Assembly: GCA_964405325.1 (NCBI GenBank)
Contig: CAYONM010000172.1
Span: 1 to 8,193 of the forward strand
Direction: 5' to 3'
DNA length: 8,193 bases
DNA from: CAYONM01 sp964405325
GTDB lineage: Bacteria > Planctomycetota > UBA11346
Part shown: piece by piece, positions 6,280 through 8,193 of the stretch
Numbering within the stretch: position 1 is the stretch's first letter
Layout: each line of letters starts with the position of its first letter
Program-made: the position numbers and the translations under genes
The notes under the pieces: model-generated
What the model was told of the DNA's origin: nothing
Seen by the model: the letters and a program-made list of their open reading frames with translations, nothing else
Database searches by the model: none

Positions 6280-6293
6280 GGACACAGCACTAG
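6280..6293. repeat. Right terminal inverted repeat, overlapping the sixA stop codon
   Basis: GGACACAGCACTAG is the exact partner of 5879-5892. Read on the minus strand, its outermost bases CTAG supply the last C of the Ala codon and the TAG stop of the sixA-like gene, so an insertion into CTAG here regenerates the original stop. Confidence 0.8.
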
Positions 6294-6787
6294 GCCTTGA
6301 ACACCTTCGGGTAGAGATAGCAGCGCAGCTGGGCGATGCCGTCGTCCACCGCTGCCCAGCTGGCGCAGTCCAGGTCCAGAGCGACCACACCCAGAGTCGG
6401 CAAGCGAGGAATGCCGGGCTGGTACAGGGCATTGACCAGCTCCAACAAGGCCGGGTTGTGGCCGATCATGGTCAGGTTGTGGTCGGCATCGTCGCGGTTG
6501 CGCAGCCAGGCGACCAGGTCATCGCCATCGAAGGTGTACAGCGCCTGCTCGATGCGTAGGCGGTGCTTGGGAATCAGATCCATGGTCACCAGGTTGTGCG
6601 CCGTTTCTTGTGCCCGCTTAGCCGGGCTGACGTAGCAGGGGCCGGCGTTTCGGAGCGTTCCGACCAGATGCGGTGCCAGCAGGACCAGATCACGTTGTCC
6701 GCGGTTGGCGAGGGCACGATCCTGGTCGCTTGCGTCCTGATCGTCCCAGCTGGATTTGGCGTGTCGGATGATCGTCAGCTGCCGCAT
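6290..6787 (-). CDS. sixA: SixA-like phosphohistidine phosphatase (histidine phosphatase superfamily)
   Basis: SixA removes phosphate from phosphohistidine in signalling or phosphotransfer proteins in the cytoplasm. The 165-aa product is the size of E. coli SixA. It has the catalytic RHAKSSW (H9 is the nucleophile; RHA with Lys is typical of SixA rather than the RHGE of mutases), SPAKRAQET (54-62) with the phosphate-binding Arg, E80 near the expected acid position, and the second catalytic His in GHNP (H110). ATG 6787 is supported by AAGGG six bases upstream. The gene lies 44 bp behind the TPR gene on the same strand, a likely operon. Its TAG stop coincides with the end of the mobile element but the coding sequence is intact. 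The substrate is unknown, and the Ser/Thr kinase in this window is not an expected one, since SixA acts on histidine. Confidence 0.9.
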   Translation of the reverse strand: MRQLTIIRHAKSSWDDQDASDQDRALANRGQRDLVLLAPHLVGTLRNAGPCYVSPAKRAQETAHNLVTMDLIPKHRLRIEQALYTFDGDDLVAWLRNRDDADHNLTMIGHNPALLELVNALYQPGIPRLPTLGVVALDLDCASWAAVDDGIAQLRCYLYPKVFKA

Positions 6788-6831
6788 GCGTTTCCCTTGC
6801 GATCGTCTGGTCGCTGAGGTCCCAACTTGGC

Positions 6832-8193
6832 TTATGATCGCGTCGTGCTGGTGCTGCCCTCGCCCGAGGCGCGTCGGTGGCGACGGGTCAGGGCGGCGTT
6901 GCGACCGCTTTCGGTGGCACTGGTCATGATCTGTTTCTTGTGTTTGGCGGCCAGTTCCGAGCGGATCGCGTCCCAGTTGATGGCCAGGCCTTTATCGCAG
7001 TAGCGTTGCGCACGTTGCACGTCAGGTGAGCTGGAAGTGAGTTCCGCCAAACGGACCAACATGTCCTTGGTATCGTCGATGCGACCTTCCTGTTGGAACA
7101 GGGTGGCGGCGTGACGGTAGCAGCGAACTGCTTGCCGGCGGTCGCCCAGGGCCTCGAAGACTTCGCCCAGGTTGCGCACCTGGTTGCCGTTTTCGCTATT
7201 GCTGGCGACCAGCCGCTGTTGCAAGGCCAGGGCTTGGTGGAACTCCCCCTCGGCCAGCAGGTCATGAAACAGGCTCTCGCCTTCGTCCAGTTCCTCTTCG
7301 TGTCGGCCAGCCCGGCGCAGCATCTCCACCAGTTCCGAACGCGGTTCGAAGCCGGGCGATTTGGCGATCAAGACCCGTTGGTAGGCGTGCTCCAAGGCGA
7401 TGCCCAGATTGTTGGTGCGCATCGCGGTGCGGATCAGGGCGCGCAGGTTGTCCTCGCTTTGCTCATCGCGATCCAGGATGCAGATGTGGGCCAGCTGCTG
7501 GCGGAGGAACAGGTCGTCGGGTTTCAGTGCGACCAGTTGGTTCAGCATGATTTTAGCCATTCCACGATCTTCCTGACCCAGGGCCAGGAAGGCGGCGCGT
7601 TGGTAGTGGGCCACGGCCTTGCGTTGATTGGCTTCGCGGAAACTGATGGCGGCCAGCTGTGCGTGCAGTTCGGCATGGCCGGGATGTTGTTCCAAGGCTT
7701 CTTCGCAGAAGTCGCGGGCGTCGTTGGTCTTGCCACGGGAGAGTGCCGAGTGCACCGCTTGGTTCCAGGCTTCGGCACTGGCCTTGGTATAACCGATGCG
7801 GACCAGGACTTGGGCCAGTTGGACCCGTTCGCGCAGCCGGTTCTGGTCAATGTCCAGGATGCGCTTGAGGACCTTGGCCAGTTCCGCCCAGTTGCCGTCG
7901 GATTCGTAGCTCTTGGCCACCAGTTGCAGCTGTTCGACCGCGTTGTTCACATCTTGCTGCTTCTGGTAGATGTGCGCCAGGATCTGATGATTCTGATGAT
8001 CGGTGGTATCGAGCTTGGCGAGCAGTTCTCGCAGCGCGACGACCTGTTCGTTGATGCGGTCGGTGGCGGTAGCCGACAGTGCCTTGTGGATCAAGTCCAC
8101 CGCTTCGGCCTGCTGCCGGCTCTTGCTCAGGTGTTGCGCCAGCAGCAGCGATACCTCGAGGTTGCCCGGTTGCAGCTGCAGGATTTTTTCCCA
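6832..8193 (-). CDS. TPR-repeat protein, 5' end beyond the window
   Basis: At least 453 residues are present. The frame is open to the right edge (first visible residues WEKILQLQPGNLEVSLLLAQ), so a GTG at 8100 is internal rather than the start. Nearly the whole protein is antiparallel helices of the TPR type, clearest in ELHAQLAAISFREANQRKAV and VRNLGEVFEALGDRRQAVRC. TPR scaffolds mediate protein-protein contacts; no catalytic motif is visible. I see no signal peptide or membrane segment in this part, but the missing N-terminus may hold one. The last 40 residues leave the repeat pattern for a basic, Ser/Thr/Arg-rich tail (RRHRRASGEGS), probably disordered. It precedes the sixA-like gene by 44 bp and is likely co-transcribed. 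The partner and role are unknown. Confidence 0.85.
   Translation of the reverse strand, partial: WEKILQLQPGNLEVSLLLAQHLSKSRQQAEAVDLIHKALSATATDRINEQVVALRELLAKLDTTDHQNHQILAHIYQKQQDVNNAVEQLQLVAKSYESDGNWAELAKVLKRILDIDQNRLRERVQLAQVLVRIGYTKASAEAWNQAVHSALSRGKTNDARDFCEEALEQHPGHAELHAQLAAISFREANQRKAVAHYQRAAFLALGQEDRGMAKIMLNQLVALKPDDLFLRQQLAHICILDRDEQSEDNLRALIRTAMRTNNLGIALEHAYQRVLIAKSPGFEPRSELVEMLRRAGRHEEELDEGESLFHDLLAEGEFHQALALQQRLVASNSENGNQVRNLGEVFEALGDRRQAVRCYRHAATLFQQEGRIDDTKDMLVRLAELTSSSPDVQRAQRYCDKGLAINWDAIRSELAAKHKKQIMTSATESGRNAALTRRHRRASGEGSTSTTRS

Larger units (their letters stand above)
5880..6292. mobile_element. MITE-like non-autonomous element flanked by duplicated TA in a CTAG target
   Basis: The segment is bounded by perfect inverted repeats: CTAGTGCTGTGTCC at 5879-5892 and its reverse complement at 6280-6293. 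Read as an insertion, the target is CTAG with TA duplicated, leaving C-TA on the left and TA-G on the right. The element is then 5882-6290 (409 bp) with 11-bp ends GTGCTGTGTCC. Duplication of TA with preference for CTAG is known for the IS630/Tc1-mariner group, so mobilisation by such a transposase is plausible, but the ends are not matched to a named element. I recognise no transposase. The interior is rich in hairpins. It fills the gap between convergent fmt and the sixA-like gene, and its right TA is part of the latter's TAG stop codon. Removing it would leave those genes about 14 bp apart. A decayed, internally deleted IS is the alternative. Confidence 0.75.

Noticed and set aside
6051..6290. 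79-aa minus-strand frame starting in the right terminal repeat
   Set aside because: It begins with GTG within the inverted repeat, has no ribosome site, resembles no transposase I recognise, and runs through the hairpin region. It is probably an accidental frame.
5870..6559. 229-aa plus-strand frame spanning the element and the sixA-like gene
   Set aside because: It crosses the element boundary and continues antisense into a clear histidine phosphatase, and the translated composition is low-complexity Arg/Ala/Gln.

Overview
The window reads as a GC-rich gammaproteobacterial chromosome segment. CysK, Fmt and SixA are all of proteobacterial type. A membrane-anchored Hanks-type Ser/Thr kinase and a large TPR protein suggest an environmental lineage (Xanthomonadales- or Chromatiales-like). 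That placement is inference from gene style only.

Layout, left to right. (1) 1-194 is a control region holding two near-identical 15-bp palindromic operators and a good sigma70-type promoter. It leads into a small winged-helix (MarR-like) regulator (195-647, +), which ends in a strong intrinsic terminator (678-717). (2) cysK, O-acetylserine sulfhydrylase (777-1727, -), converges on the regulator. It has a 291-bp upstream gap containing hairpins but no convincing promoter. (3) A 588-aa transmembrane Ser/Thr kinase (2019-3785, -) carries a PEGA-like domain and a possible C-type-lectin-fold remnant outside the membrane. (4) Divergent from it is a two-gene unit on +: a TruD-family pseudouridine synthase homologue with several eroded signature motifs (3873-4931), then fmt, methionyl-tRNA formyltransferase (4963-5865). 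Both act on tRNA by family. The usual fmt partners def and rsmB are not here. (5) A ~410-bp transposase-less element with perfect terminal inverted repeats (5880-6292) separates fmt from a convergent sixA-like histidine phosphatase (6290-6787, -). (6) Upstream of sixA on the same strand is a TPR-repeat protein that runs off the right edge (6832-8193, -), probably co-transcribed with sixA.

The most interesting points are the MITE-like element, the degenerate TruD next to fmt, and the autoregulatory-looking operator/promoter of the MarR-like gene. The element sits in a CTAG target with TA duplication, coincides with the sixA stop codon without destroying it, and carries a terminator-like hairpin just after fmt. 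The degenerate TruD keeps its catalytic Asp. If the promoter at 169-196 is used, the MarR-like mRNA would be nearly leaderless.
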